Shown here one piece after another: positions 49,008-58,906 of a stretch of 64,000 nt of DNA. Positions within the stretch are counted from its first letter, which is position 1, and each line of letters starts with the position of its first letter. A program made the position numbers and the translations under genes. Origin of the DNA: Lepidodermella squamata. Its lineage: Eukaryota; Gastrotricha. The notes below the pieces were generated by a model. That model was given only the letters and a program-made list of their open reading frames with translations, made no database searches and was not told the origin of the DNA. Where the stretch lies: contig JBLDXI010000055.1 of assembly GCA_047495785.1 (NCBI GenBank), forward strand, positions 1,116,001 to 1,180,000, given 5' to 3'.

Positions 49008-50086
49008 ATCGCTCACGTTCTTACTCTCGCATCTAACTCTTTTTTGACTGCTTCCTTGCCTTCTTCAAGTCACTTTTCAGAAGAAACGCATACATATACT
49101 TCATTTTTCATTGACAACACTGAATAGAGACTGCTGCTCGCTTTATCTGCCTTTCCGCTACATACTTGTTGTTAGGTTAGAATTGTTTGTTATTCGAAAA
49201 ATTTAAATGTAATTTTGTATTGTGATACCTTTGTGCACGTTTGTTGGCGTTGATAAAAACTGAATTGTTCACAATCACTCGATGATGAATCATCGCATTT
49301 GTTCTGCTGCTATTTTTATACTCGACGCTCTTTATGCATTCATTACGCACAATTTTTGATAACGTAAGTATGGGCAATTTATGCCAGAGATACCTCTGAT
49401 TGATTTTTCGAACCCACGGCGGCGTTTACATTGAACTGCCGTGGTACATCATAATCTTATTACCGGTTGCAAACCCTACGCTTCACCTTGACGCTGTTAC
49501 CTATCCGATTTGTTGTGTTGTGAGTTGTGCCTGTGAGATCATGTGTCATCGATTCACGCGGTGGTGCCCTTTATCATTCTACTCTTGTTATTTTTGCCTT
49601 GCTCCGCGCTGGAAATCAAACCCACCTATGATCTTATATCTTCTTGATAAGTTTATTGAACTTGATGCTTCTGATTCATTCATGAGAATAAAAAACGCAG
49701 TTTTACTAAAGAAATAAAAATAATTTTTGAAACTTTGTCTTTCATGTGACCAATGCATTGAACTTACTTACAGTCATCAGTGGCAAATGCATAGGTATAA
49801 GGTATATTGGCGTGTGTAAAAAGCATTGGATTACTCGCATACACGACACAATGGCTGAGGTATCATTTATACTTGAAAAAATCTCTGCTAGTTGCGCGTA
49901 GTGAGCAGTAGTAAAACACACGGCGATTCATCGGTACACACGCTAACTTTGAATTTTCTTAACGCGATATATACGGCCTTGTCATAGTAATGTAATCTCA
50001 CTCAACGTAAAGCATGGCTATTTCTCGAGCGAAGACGATACGTGAAATCTAGACATCGATCGGCATCCGGGCAAATTTTTAGCAAT
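49008..50086. other. Intergenic between the ADAM10-like copies, 1.08 kb
   Basis: Holds the 3' region of copy A and the upstream region of copy B. The plus-strand frame at 49400-49717 and the minus frame at 50002-50190 have no recognised family. Confidence 0.5.
50073..50082 (+). promoter_or_regulatory. Putative trans-splice acceptor of ADAM10-like copy B
   Basis: AAATTTTTAG ends 4 bases before the copy B start codon, giving an almost absent genomic 5' UTR. Confidence 0.4.
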
Positions 50087-53000
50087 ATGCAACTAATCGC
50101 TGTGATATTAGCAGCTTCCCAACTAATCGAGTTGTCAGCAGGTAGCGTAATTTGGTAACTGAACTGCAGATTTTTAGTGAAAATATGCAATTTTAGCTGT
50201 AAATACCGAAAAATTTCAATTTGTCGCGGTCAAGCTACTACCCCAACCGTCCGAATTAGTCGCACACGTGGATTCTGGAACAGAGTAACTTAATCCCTAA
50301 TAATTTGTCATTTGAAACCAAAATGATATACTCAAGACACTACACCTTGCGGCTTCACCGAGATGATTCGGTTTTCTCCCCTGACTTTCACGTACAGCAC
50401 GGGTCGAAGTTGTTCCGCGAGGTTCCGGTTCATAACTACGACGGCGTGGTAGCTGGCGAATCTAATTCTCGAGTTATCGCATCTTTAACGAACGGACGAC
50501 TCGAAGCAGTTTTATTTTTCAACGATTCATTAAGCGAAACCTTGTTCATCGAAGACGGCAGGCGCTACACTGATACGGTGAACTGCATGTTCGATGTTAT
50601 CAACAAGCCGAGTGACCCATCTTACTGCACGATCGCTTATCGCGACAAATTTGATAGTCAATCATCCATGAGCCATTTTCATGACCATGAACATGCGCGG
50701 TAATTATCATATTAACTAAATGCTTTAAATTGAACCACTGATATATCAGAGTTAAACGATCTGCGGATGAATTTTCCGGCATTTGCGGATGGACAAATCC
50801 AGCTATAAACAAGCGCTTGGAGGAATGGATGAAGATCTCTACTCCTAAGGTAACGAAGCGTTCTTTGCTGATGGAAAAAATAACTTGTTGAAATTAGCAC
50901 GAGAACCAACCGAACGTTAACAAAAGATCGCGTCGCGCAGTGAATAACGCGAGGAAAGTTTGCCCTATGTACATACAAATGGACACTACAATTTGGGTCA
51001 GTTGCTTCATACTAAAAAGCGTATTTAATTTCACATACCGATGCAGGACCTGTATCGCAGCGATTACAAGAGCGATGCATTAGCCCGAACAAGTTTAACC
51101 CAGCTTGCTGCTGATTTGGTGAAAGGAATTAACGCAATCTATCCTGATACGCCTTTCGTTAGTGACGACAGATCTGCCGGACCTTTCCTAGGCTTCGAGT
51201 TCCAAGTTGCTAAGATGCGAATTTTTACGAAAGAGGAGGTGAGATTGCGCTGCTTCTCTCAGTGAATAATTGAATGAAAACTGCGATTTAGATTCGAAAC
51301 AGTTCGAGCGCTATCGAGAAGCAACTTGACAACGACTTCATTGACTCGGATGCCTTCTTAAAAATAAACTCACAGATGGATCACAGCAAATATTGTTTAG
51401 CCTATATCGTGAGCCATCGCCAGTTCTCAGGTGGAGTTATGGGGCTGGCATGGCTTGGCTATCCCACCGGCTACGTTGGAGGGGTTTGTCAACTGCCCAC
51501 GACAATGAATGGCGCAAAGATGTCTTACAACACTGGAATAATTACTGGGAACAGTCAAGGAAGTCGAGTATCGAAGCGAAGCTTGCTTTTAACATTTGCG
51601 CATGAGGGTAACTTTGCTCGTCGTTATTCGTTATTCTATTAGCTTTCAACTGATTCGATTATTTCTCAAGTTGGTCATAACTTCGGGTCTCCTCATGATA
51701 CTACAGAAGACTGCGTCCCAACCACTTCAGATGGATACTTCATTATGGTTAGCAATCGATAACTTTTCTGTCATCATCGTGATCATTTCCAGCCGTTTTT
51801 CAGTATCCTTACGTAAATCCAGGGACGAAAAAGAACAACGACAAATTTTCCAAGTGCAGTCTCAACAAAATTGCGCTAAATGTTGATGTGATTTTGGCTG
51901 GTCGCTCTGGTTCCAAACCTAATTGTTTCCGGCCATCTTTGGCTCCTATCTGCGGCAATGGAATTGTTGACGAGTAGGTTTTCCAGCCCAGTAGTTGTCC
52001 AGTTGTTAAGGCTTGAAATTTTTCAGAGGGGAGGAATGCGATTGCGGCGCTGATGAAAATGAGTGCAAAGCTGCTCGCGACAGTTGCTGCACTCCTGGAA
52101 ATGGGGGACCTTTCGCTTGCAAACTTGTTCGAGGGGCGAAATGCAGTCCCTCGAATGGACCTTGGTATATCAATGAAGTTTTTTATCTTTCAATATTCAT
52201 ATAGTTGTTTCCCGCATTTTCACGCAGTTGCAATCCGGATAAATGCGATTTGGTCCCTGCTTCTGACGGAAAGGTTTGCGCTCCAGATAGCGAGTGCGGG
52301 GAGTCATCTGTTTGCTCTGGAGCTTCGGCTATCTGTCCCCCGATCAGGCCCAAGGGCAACCTCACTTATTGCGCTTCAAAAACAAAGATGTGTGTGCAAG
52401 GCGAATGCTTGCAATCTGTTTGCAGGAAAATCAATTACGACGAATGCCAGGTAGAAACCAAAAACATATATACATGGTGCAGTAGTTGTATATGACTACC
52501 TGAAATTGCAGGAGCCACTGGATAAAAAGCAGGACGCTTCACGTTACTGTTACGTTAGCTGCCAACGCAGCGGCGGCCGTTGCCTCAATTCTTTGAACCC
52601 CGGCGATGTATGATTACAAACTGAATGTCATATTTATTCGTTATAAGATTGTATTTTTAACCAGGACGTTGTTTTCAAGTCTCTGATTTTAGACGTTGGA
52701 GGCGGCCAGCCTATCAAGCTTCCGCCAGGTTCACCTTGTGATAACTACCGCGGAGTGTATGCAAAAAATACTACCTTAATAGTGATATTTAACTTTAATT
52801 TTGTAGCTGTGATGCGTTCGGCCGATGTAGGCAGGTCAACGCCCAGGGACCTCTGGCAAAAATGTTTCTGGCCTTGTCCGGAAAATCCGATGTGACAGAT
52901 GGTGGCGAATGGCTCGTGAAATACTGGTGGGTGGTAGCCATAATTGCAGTCATTTTCGTCATCATAAGCTTCTGCTTGCTAAAATACTGCTCCGATCTAC

Positions 53001-53128
53001 TGCCGACCAGCAATCCGAAGTTCCAAGGCAGTCTCACGACAGTTCAGGCCTTCCGAAACATCATTAAACCAACACTGCGCCGCCGTAAACCGCTACCAGG
53101 CCAAAGTCCGACAACACCAACATTCTAA
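50087..53128 (+). CDS. ADAM10: ADAM10/Kuzbanian/SUP-17-like metalloprotease, copy B
   Basis: Fourteen exons encode 776 residues: 50087-50141, 50197-50284, 50337-50699, 50750-50849, 50898-50996, 51047-51238, 51292-51607, 51671-51747, 51804-51973, 52027-52164, 52228-52450, 52512-52607, 52665-52756, 52807-53128. Every join is in phase. It shares with copy A the prodomain GICGWTN motif, a furin site (KRSRRAV), the YCLAYIVSHRQFSGGVMGLAWLGY stretch (here shown only in parts), the zinc motif HEVGHNFGSPHD and ECDCGADENEC. The membrane segment is WWVVAIIAVIFVIISFC and the tail Arg-rich. Two residues are missing after the TIW motif relative to copy A. Four introns match copy A in position or nearly so; the other nine are absent from copy A. 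The 3' end is duplicated at 55117-55343. Confidence 0.94.
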
Positions 53129-53238
53129 TTTATATTTTTATTCGGAACGAGTAAAGATCTAATTATTTTATTGAGAGCAATCACAGTGGCTTGTTCTTCA
53201 TCTAAAATACCGAATCGCACTGGGTGAACGATTTGAAC

Positions 53239-53272
<34 letters not shown>

Positions 53273-53290
53273 CTAAAATTTACAACAAAT
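53043..53290 (+). repeat. Left copy of a near-identical direct repeat
   Basis: It covers the last codons and 3' UTR of ADAM10-like copy B. Over roughly 230 bases I saw one substitution against the copy at 55117-55343, plus a different (GA)n length. Confidence 0.9.
53241..53270 (+). repeat. (GA)n microsatellite
   Basis: About fifteen GA units. The partner repeat at about 55315-55323 has only about four or five, the only sizeable difference between the two direct repeats. Confidence 0.95.
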
Positions 53291-53818
53291 TCTATCAACG
53301 GTACGCATAATTTTTTGTTTTTCTATTCTAGATTCATAGTTTTTTGCGAAATTAAATCATTTTTAAGGCAACGTGACGCGGCAGCACGTTATGTGACACC
53401 GTTACGGTCATAATATTAATCTACGGTTAATAATACGGAATCAATGTATAACAAGTTACACACTAAACTCGAATTAATATTACGTAAACTGCATCTAGGG
53501 TCTGCTTTATACGAAACTACTACATCACAGACGAAATCGTTACAGCTACGAACAGTACGTAATCAATCATTGGGTAAATTAAACGAAACCCTACATCATG
53601 TTGCTACGCTACCCTAGCTAATTGACCATTTATGTGCTAAATTCGCAGGAAACGAGAGCTAAATTTTCATAGCAGTGTATTTTCGTATACCTAACTTCAT
53701 CCACTGTATACTCGAAATAACTTTCTCTTGAAATAACTTTCTCTTAAGAAGGAATTGGCTAGAACCGGTGTAGCCTTCAATGAGAGGCAGCCACGCAGGT
53801 TGTGGTATTTAATCTTGC
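53291..53818. other. Intergenic, 0.5 kb, inside the direct-repeat-flanked segment
   Basis: AT-rich sequence with no open frame. It contains a short tandem of TAACTTTCTCTTGAAA-like units (about 53718-53745). No LTR or terminal inverted repeat was noticed. Confidence 0.5.
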
Positions 53819-54766
53819 TTACGTACGGTTTGAACAAGGACCTTGGGCATCATTGACAGGATGCATGTAGAATGTTTTAAATTGCGAAACAAGCTCACGC
53901 GAATAACTATTCAAGCTCTCGAAGTGATACAGCAAAGTCTTACTGCTGTAAACTAGCAAGTCCTCCTGTGGATAGTCCTCTGTATAAGGAAAATAGAAGT
54001 AAGGAGAAACTAATTTCCTTTTAAGTGAATTTTTTGGCATCACTTTAGCTACCGGCTTATCGTCAACTTCAGAGCCCAGAAGGATTGGACCAGGATGTGA
54101 CACTGAAACTATGTCGACTGTGTCAGTTGAATTCATCGTCACCATGCTGTAATCATCCTCGTTGCGTAAATGGGCTTCGTCAACTACATCATTAGTAACA
54201 GGTAATGCTGAATCATCTGAATCATCATTAATAATGGATGGTCCCGCCGTAGAATCGCTATAAATTTTCTGCAGCTTGGCATATAAAGACTCTAAAACAT
54301 CTTCAATTCTCACAGCTGCACTGCTACTACTTACAGCTAATGAATGCAGGCACTCCTCATCGACTATTTCCTGCCGGCGGTTAATATGTTTGGTGACATT
54401 GTATAATGTGGCCCTGTTTTTCTGAAGCTTAAAAGAAGGGAGGGTAAGGTTGCCATAATGCTCACATTTCAACATAAACATTAAAACCGCAAATATTTTA
54501 GTCTTATACAGAAATGGTTGACTTTTCATCATTCCCTGAGTGATATCATCCAGTTCGCAAAGTTTACTCCGACCAAAGATTGCCTTGCACAGATCTTTTG
54601 ATGATAAGAATTTTCCGAAACGCTCACGCCACATTTGAAAATAATTATTAATGGCCTCGCCATCAAGTTCTAATGATTCCAATTCCTGAAAGAACGGTTT
54701 GAATAAAGGAAATTGGTCGTAATGATCCGAGGCCACCCTCTGGCGAACGGCTTTTCTTTTTTTCAT
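53819..54766 (-). CDS. Unrecognised intronless 315-residue protein
   Basis: One uninterrupted minus-strand frame begins with a basic tract (MKKRKAVRQR). It continues through a compact, hydrophobic-aromatic first half (NNYFQMWRERFGKF, KIFAVLMFMLKCEHYGNL), followed by a Ser/Asp-rich acidic linker and a basic tail with SLKRKLVSPYFYFP. The W-x3-F-x-F pattern followed by a GR loop faintly recalls SNAPC1 (SNAP43) of the snRNA gene transcription complex, but I could not confirm it and would not rely on it. An acceptor-like TTCTATAG lies 19 bases before the start, which suggests it is a live gene. It sits between two near-identical direct repeats of the ADAM10-like copy B 3' end, so it may be on a recently duplicated or inserted segment. 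Confidence 0.6.
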   Translation of the reverse strand: MKKRKAVRQRVASDHYDQFPLFKPFFQELESLELDGEAINNYFQMWRERFGKFLSSKDLCKAIFGRSKLCELDDITQGMMKSQPFLYKTKIFAVLMFMLKCEHYGNLTLPSFKLQKNRATLYNVTKHINRRQEIVDEECLHSLAVSSSSAAVRIEDVLESLYAKLQKIYSDSTAGPSIINDDSDDSALPVTNDVVDEAHLRNEDDYSMVTMNSTDTVDIVSVSHPGPILLGSEVDDKPVAKVMPKNSLKRKLVSPYFYFPYTEDYPQEDLLVYSSKTLLYHFESLNSYSRELVSQFKTFYMHPVNDAQGPCSNRT

Positions 54767-55116
54767 ATGGCATTATTCGTGCTATAGAATTAAAATAAAC
54801 AACAACATTTACAATTATGAGGCACCCTAGAGCTCAAAGAAACGTACATATCCTTGAAGGTATGCTGCAGTGGTGGCATATGACTCAACGTCAGATAGGC
54901 TCCAGCAGACAGCTGTCATCTATCATGCCGCCGTCGATCTGGCATTCCTTGTTGCAGCAACGACGAATGCAATCGAGACCTTTAAAATTGGAATTTCGCA
55001 TAAATGAATGCTCTGAAATTTAAATGAAATCAACACTAACCATAGGTGAAGTATAAGTGCATTCGTTCCAGTAGGTGGCAGAGGCTGTTGTGTAGCGACC
55101 GATCATATTTTCCAAT
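54767..55116. other. Intergenic, 0.35 kb, upstream of the unrecognised gene
   Basis: A 68-codon plus-strand frame (54817-55023) has no recognisable domain and is rejected as a gene. The right direct repeat follows. Confidence 0.5.
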
Positions 55117-55343
55117 TCAGGCCTTCCGAAACATCATTAAACCAACACTGCGCCGCCGTAAACCGCTACCAGGCCAAAGTCCGACAACACCAACATTCTA
55201 ATTTATATTTTTATTCGGAACGAGTAAAGATCTAATTATTTTATTGAGAGCAATCACAGTGGCTTGTTCTTCATCTAAAATACCGAATCGCACAGGGTGA
55301 ACGATTTGAACTAGAGAGAGAGAAGCTAAAATTTACAAAACAA
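55117..55343 (+). pseudogene. Duplicated 3' fragment of ADAM10-like copy B
   Basis: The sequence repeats the end of exon 14 (residues QAFRNIIKPTLRRRKPLPG and the stop) and the first part of the 3' UTR of copy B, 2073 bases away, with near identity. It has no catalytic or membrane exons, so it is a fragment. Near identity of the non-coding part marks it as young. Confidence 0.88.
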
Positions 55344-55429
55344 TTCTTTAAATTGTACTCTCATTTTACGATATGTTAGAAAGGGCAAAGCCATAAGGTG
55401 CACAATTCAACAAACTAAAGTTATTGGCT

Positions 55430-56146
55430 TCATAGTTTGACGCCGCCTTTTTCCAAGGTTTCGGCCAATAGTCGCTCCAACGGCTCATTTGAACCCCGAA
55501 TTTGCCTTACCACTTCGGCGACCCACTCCAAGTAACCACGAACGTCATCGTCAGTCCAGCCAACAGGCCTATAGATCAAATGAAATTGAGTTCAAATAAA
55601 TAACCTAATTTAGCATCATTACTTCCGGTCCAAAGCGTCACGTGAGTTGTACAGCTTGTCAGCGAGTAGAATCAGACGAGCGTCAGAAGTCAATTTATGA
55701 GCCGTGTCAATTCGTTGTTTTCGTCTAACATGTCGCGGCAATCCTTTCTCGTCTGTCACCTCGGCTACGAGTGAAGCAATTTTCGTACCGAAAAGTGATG
55801 CTATTTCCTCCGAAGTGCCTTCAGTGTCTTCGACAACGTCATGCAAAACCGCTGCCTGTGATTGATTGAAATTTCATTAAATTAGTATCATCATCAGCTA
55901 GTTAACGAACACATAGAACTGGGATGTTCTCAGCATGCCCTGCCTCGTTTGCGATAAGAGATGCCACACCTGCATCAATAAGTAATTCAATTTTCCTCAT
56001 TAGCAGATCAAAAGCCAACCAATCGGGTGATTTATGTACGGCGTTCCGATTCCATCCTTTCGCTTTTGCGCTGTATGACACCTGGCCGCGTAGTCGAGAC
56101 AACGTAGAAACAACGCAGTGTCATTAGCAGATGCGTTGTTTGCCAT
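55430..56146 (-). CDS. HDDC3: MESH1/HDDC3 metazoan SpoT homologue
   Basis: Minus-strand exons 56146-56020, 55969-55911, 55855-55623 and 55568-55430 encode 185 residues; human MESH1 has 179. The enzyme is a Mn2+-dependent hydrolase of the HD family that removes the 3'-diphosphate of ppGpp in vitro and acts on NADPH in animal cells. Metal and catalytic residues are visible in RCHTAQ, PYINHPIG, VLHDVVEDTEG (HD pair then ED) and LADKLYNSRD. The C-terminal helix VRGYLEWVAEVVRQIRG is conserved. The second exon is only 59 bases. Its donor, GTTCGT, is a weak site but keeps the frame and the conserved IPVL-AAVLHD link. An acceptor-like CGCTAG lies about 18 bases before the start. Confidence 0.93.
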
Positions 56147-56618
56147 AGATAGAATAAATAACTAGCGAAAATTAGCCAGAGAGTGACGTAAAAATGCGTT
56201 TCAGCTAAATCAATAATTTATTCAACGAAGACCACAGTTACCAGTATTCCGAGAAGAAAATACACGTTAAATGCCAAAAACGACAACAATTGGACTTTAG
56301 TGTTAGTGAATGATCAGACAGGGTGTGGATAAGCCTTTGGTTCGTGTTAATTTTGAATCAGAAAGCAGCTTTAAAAACGATTGTTATTTCGAGCGTAGAA
56401 TCAAAGTTTATCAGCAAATTAGCAATACATAGCAAAATATAAGGAAATCAGTTTATGATAGAGACAGGCTAAACCTCGATAGCTAACGCAGTTTCCTCGG
56501 AAAATGTTGAATTAAAAAAATATAAAGCCTTCTGACACATATCACACTGATCCAGACAGATGTAAAATTCATCGGCACCGCTGCATTGCCAACTACAAGA
56601 CTACAAGTATTTCTTCGT
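56147..56618. other. Intergenic, 0.47 kb, nothing recognised
   Basis: Between the WDSUB1-like stop codon and the HDDC3 start codon on the same strand. AT-rich, with no open frame. Confidence 0.5.
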
Positions 56619-58329
56619 TCAAAACTCGAAACCAGGTGTTGTTCCATTTGATCCACTACTGGATCCGGCTTCGATTTCGTCCACATAACGTTGAATCATG
56701 GAGCGAAGTGTGATGTTAGGGATCAAATTCGTATGCAGCAAAGGCGCGTTCGTCATGGGCGAGGTGACTTCGCCGCGTTTAAACCAGCTGGTAATCGCAT
56801 CTCGCTCATATGTGTAACCTGTATTAATGAGAATTAATTTCAACCCGAATTCAGACACAAAACAGAAAAGTTTACCATCGCCAGCAATCACAGGGTCCGT
56901 CATTAGTTCTTGCGTGATGGGGCACTGGAATTCGGTCGGGCAATTAGCGAACTTGTTCGGGCGGTCGGAATGGCTTTGATTTGATGATGTCAATGCTAAC
57001 ACTTGCCGACGAGCAGTTTCTTGAGCTGGTGGTAAAGCCACGTACAATTTGCGCCCATAACTTTCAGGAATAACTTTGCGAGTAACATTCTGACCGTAAG
57101 CTTTGATGGTGTGGTCGTTCGATCCCGTTAACAACAAAGATGCGTCAGGTGAAAATATTGCACAATTTACATATCTGCGAAACAATCGTTTTAGCGACAT
57201 TCCACCTTAAAAGCATATGCTTACCTAGAATGATCTGAAACTCGTTGAATAAGGCTGAGCTCGTGATGAACACCTTTAGCTAGAGCGCTATCTGAGCGGT
57301 GAATGGCGTACAGCACCACAGTAGGATCGATCGAAGTACTGGCTAGCATCAATGTGCTAGCATCGTGACGGGTAAATTTCAGCGACAAAATCGATTGGTT
57401 GTGATCGCGACGGGAACAAATCAAGCGCAAACTGGGATTATCGGCTGGCTTGGGCTCTATTTGCCACAGGTTTATGACATCATCGTGACCCCCAGTGGCC
57501 ATCAAAATGGTAGGGTCGTCCCGGCGAGCGATGACGTCCATTGAAGTAACGCCCAAGTCATGCGTAGTCGGAATATAAATGTGGCACTTTGCTTGAAGGC
57601 GATGTGAATTAGCAGGGTGGTTACTTCCAGAGTCGACCAGCCGCCATAATCGCAGATCACCGGCAGAGCTACCGGATACGACTAGATCGTCATGATGAGG
57701 CACAAAGCGGCAAGCGTGAACGGCTTCATTGACGTCACCGAAAACGGACAACAACGTCATGTCAGGCTGCAAATAGAAAATTGTCATAAATCGAGTATTC
57801 AGAGATAATTCATTTTTGCATCAATATTTTCAAGATTTATTTCTCTTCATTTTCAAGTCATCTTTACCTGAATTTGAGGACTGAACGACCAAACGCAAAT
57901 GGTACCATCGTCGCCAGCGGTGGCGATGCGTTCACCCTGGGGATAGGCAAAAGTCACGACCCGCATGTCGCATTGCGACGGGTGTTGGCAATGCCCAACC
58001 CGGGCGAAAGGCGGTGCAGTTTCCGTATCGAAAATTACTGCATAGCCGTCAGAGGCACATGTGGCCAGGTAGCGGCCGCACGGGCTGAAATCGACCGCCC
58101 GCACGTGGTATGTATGATGAGTGAGTACACAGACCTCACTGAAGTCGGTGATGCGGTATACGCGCACCGTTCTATCGAGCGAGCCAGATACGATATACTG
58201 CGTATTTGCGGCGAGGCACGTGACATCGGAAACGTGGTTTGTCAACGTAGTCAGAACCGAAAACAAACCTTCTTCAGAAGCATGTGGATTGTCCTCATGG
58301 TTGAAATGTGAATTCACTCCTAGGTCCAT
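56619..58329 (-). CDS. WDSUB1: WD40 repeat and U-box protein, WDSUB1-like but without SAM domain
   Basis: Minus-strand exons 58329-57868, 57766-57225, 57174-56876 and 56818-56619 encode 500 residues; human WDSUB1 has 476. Seven WD repeats can be read (for example VSGSLDRTVRVY, CGRYLATCASDGYAVIF, ATAGDDGTICVWSF, LTGSNDHTIKAYG). The C-terminal U-box is [29 protein letters not shown], quoted only in part, with the PMTNAPL loop. A U-box protein acts as an E3 ubiquitin ligase; its substrates are unknown. In vertebrate WDSUB1 a SAM domain sits between the propeller and the U-box. Here only about 55 residues of low complexity (VIPESYGRKLYVALPPAQ region) lie there and no SAM fold is evident. An acceptor-like CTTAG lies 22 bases before the start. 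Confidence 0.85.
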
Positions 58330-58906
58330 CAATATTTTCGAAAAAAATCCTAAGCACACAAAAAACCGCGCAAATAGTAATTATTCCGTGATTCAATATC
58401 AACTTTATGTAAAATAATGATCCATCAACGCGAAAAACACGCAAATTCATTGCAACTTGCAAATAATTCTCACAGGATGGAGCAAACAATTCAAAGTCAA
58501 CCAAGGAGAACCACCTCTGACTAGCAGCAGTATCAATAATGAAGTTATGACGAGATGTTAAAGCAACATGACAGCCTGTGTCATGCGTCAGCCAAAAACG
58601 AAACAAAGTTCTAAGACAAAAGGACAGCACCAAAGACATTTAATCGATTCAAATCCGAAAATGGCAGTATTCAGTGTTCAGGTTTTTCGAAGATTTAAAA
58701 GTTGAACCATAGGGAAGGAAAATTTCTACAAACAGATTATCAAATAAAATCGATGACTCGGAGTACCACAAACCGGATAGATAAGTAATACGTTGTTAAT
58801 AAACGAGAGGAAAGACTCTTAATCAGCGCGCTTAATATTAGCCGTCAAGAAGAGACGAAGAGGTAAAATAACGATGTTAACACTGAGTACATAACAAGAC
58901 AGAGCT
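58330..58906. other. Intergenic, 0.58 kb, nothing recognised
   Basis: Holds the ACP6 3' region and the WDSUB1-like upstream region. The minus-strand frame at 58295-58639 overlaps the WDSUB1-like start and has no motif. Confidence 0.5.

Noticed and set aside
49400-49717. 105-codon frame between the ADAM genes
   Set aside because: Composition and position suggest untranslated or intergenic DNA; no motif.
53291-55116. LTR retrotransposon between the direct repeats
   Set aside because: The repeats are host ADAM coding and 3' UTR sequence, with no TG/CA ends, primer-binding site or pol motifs inside.
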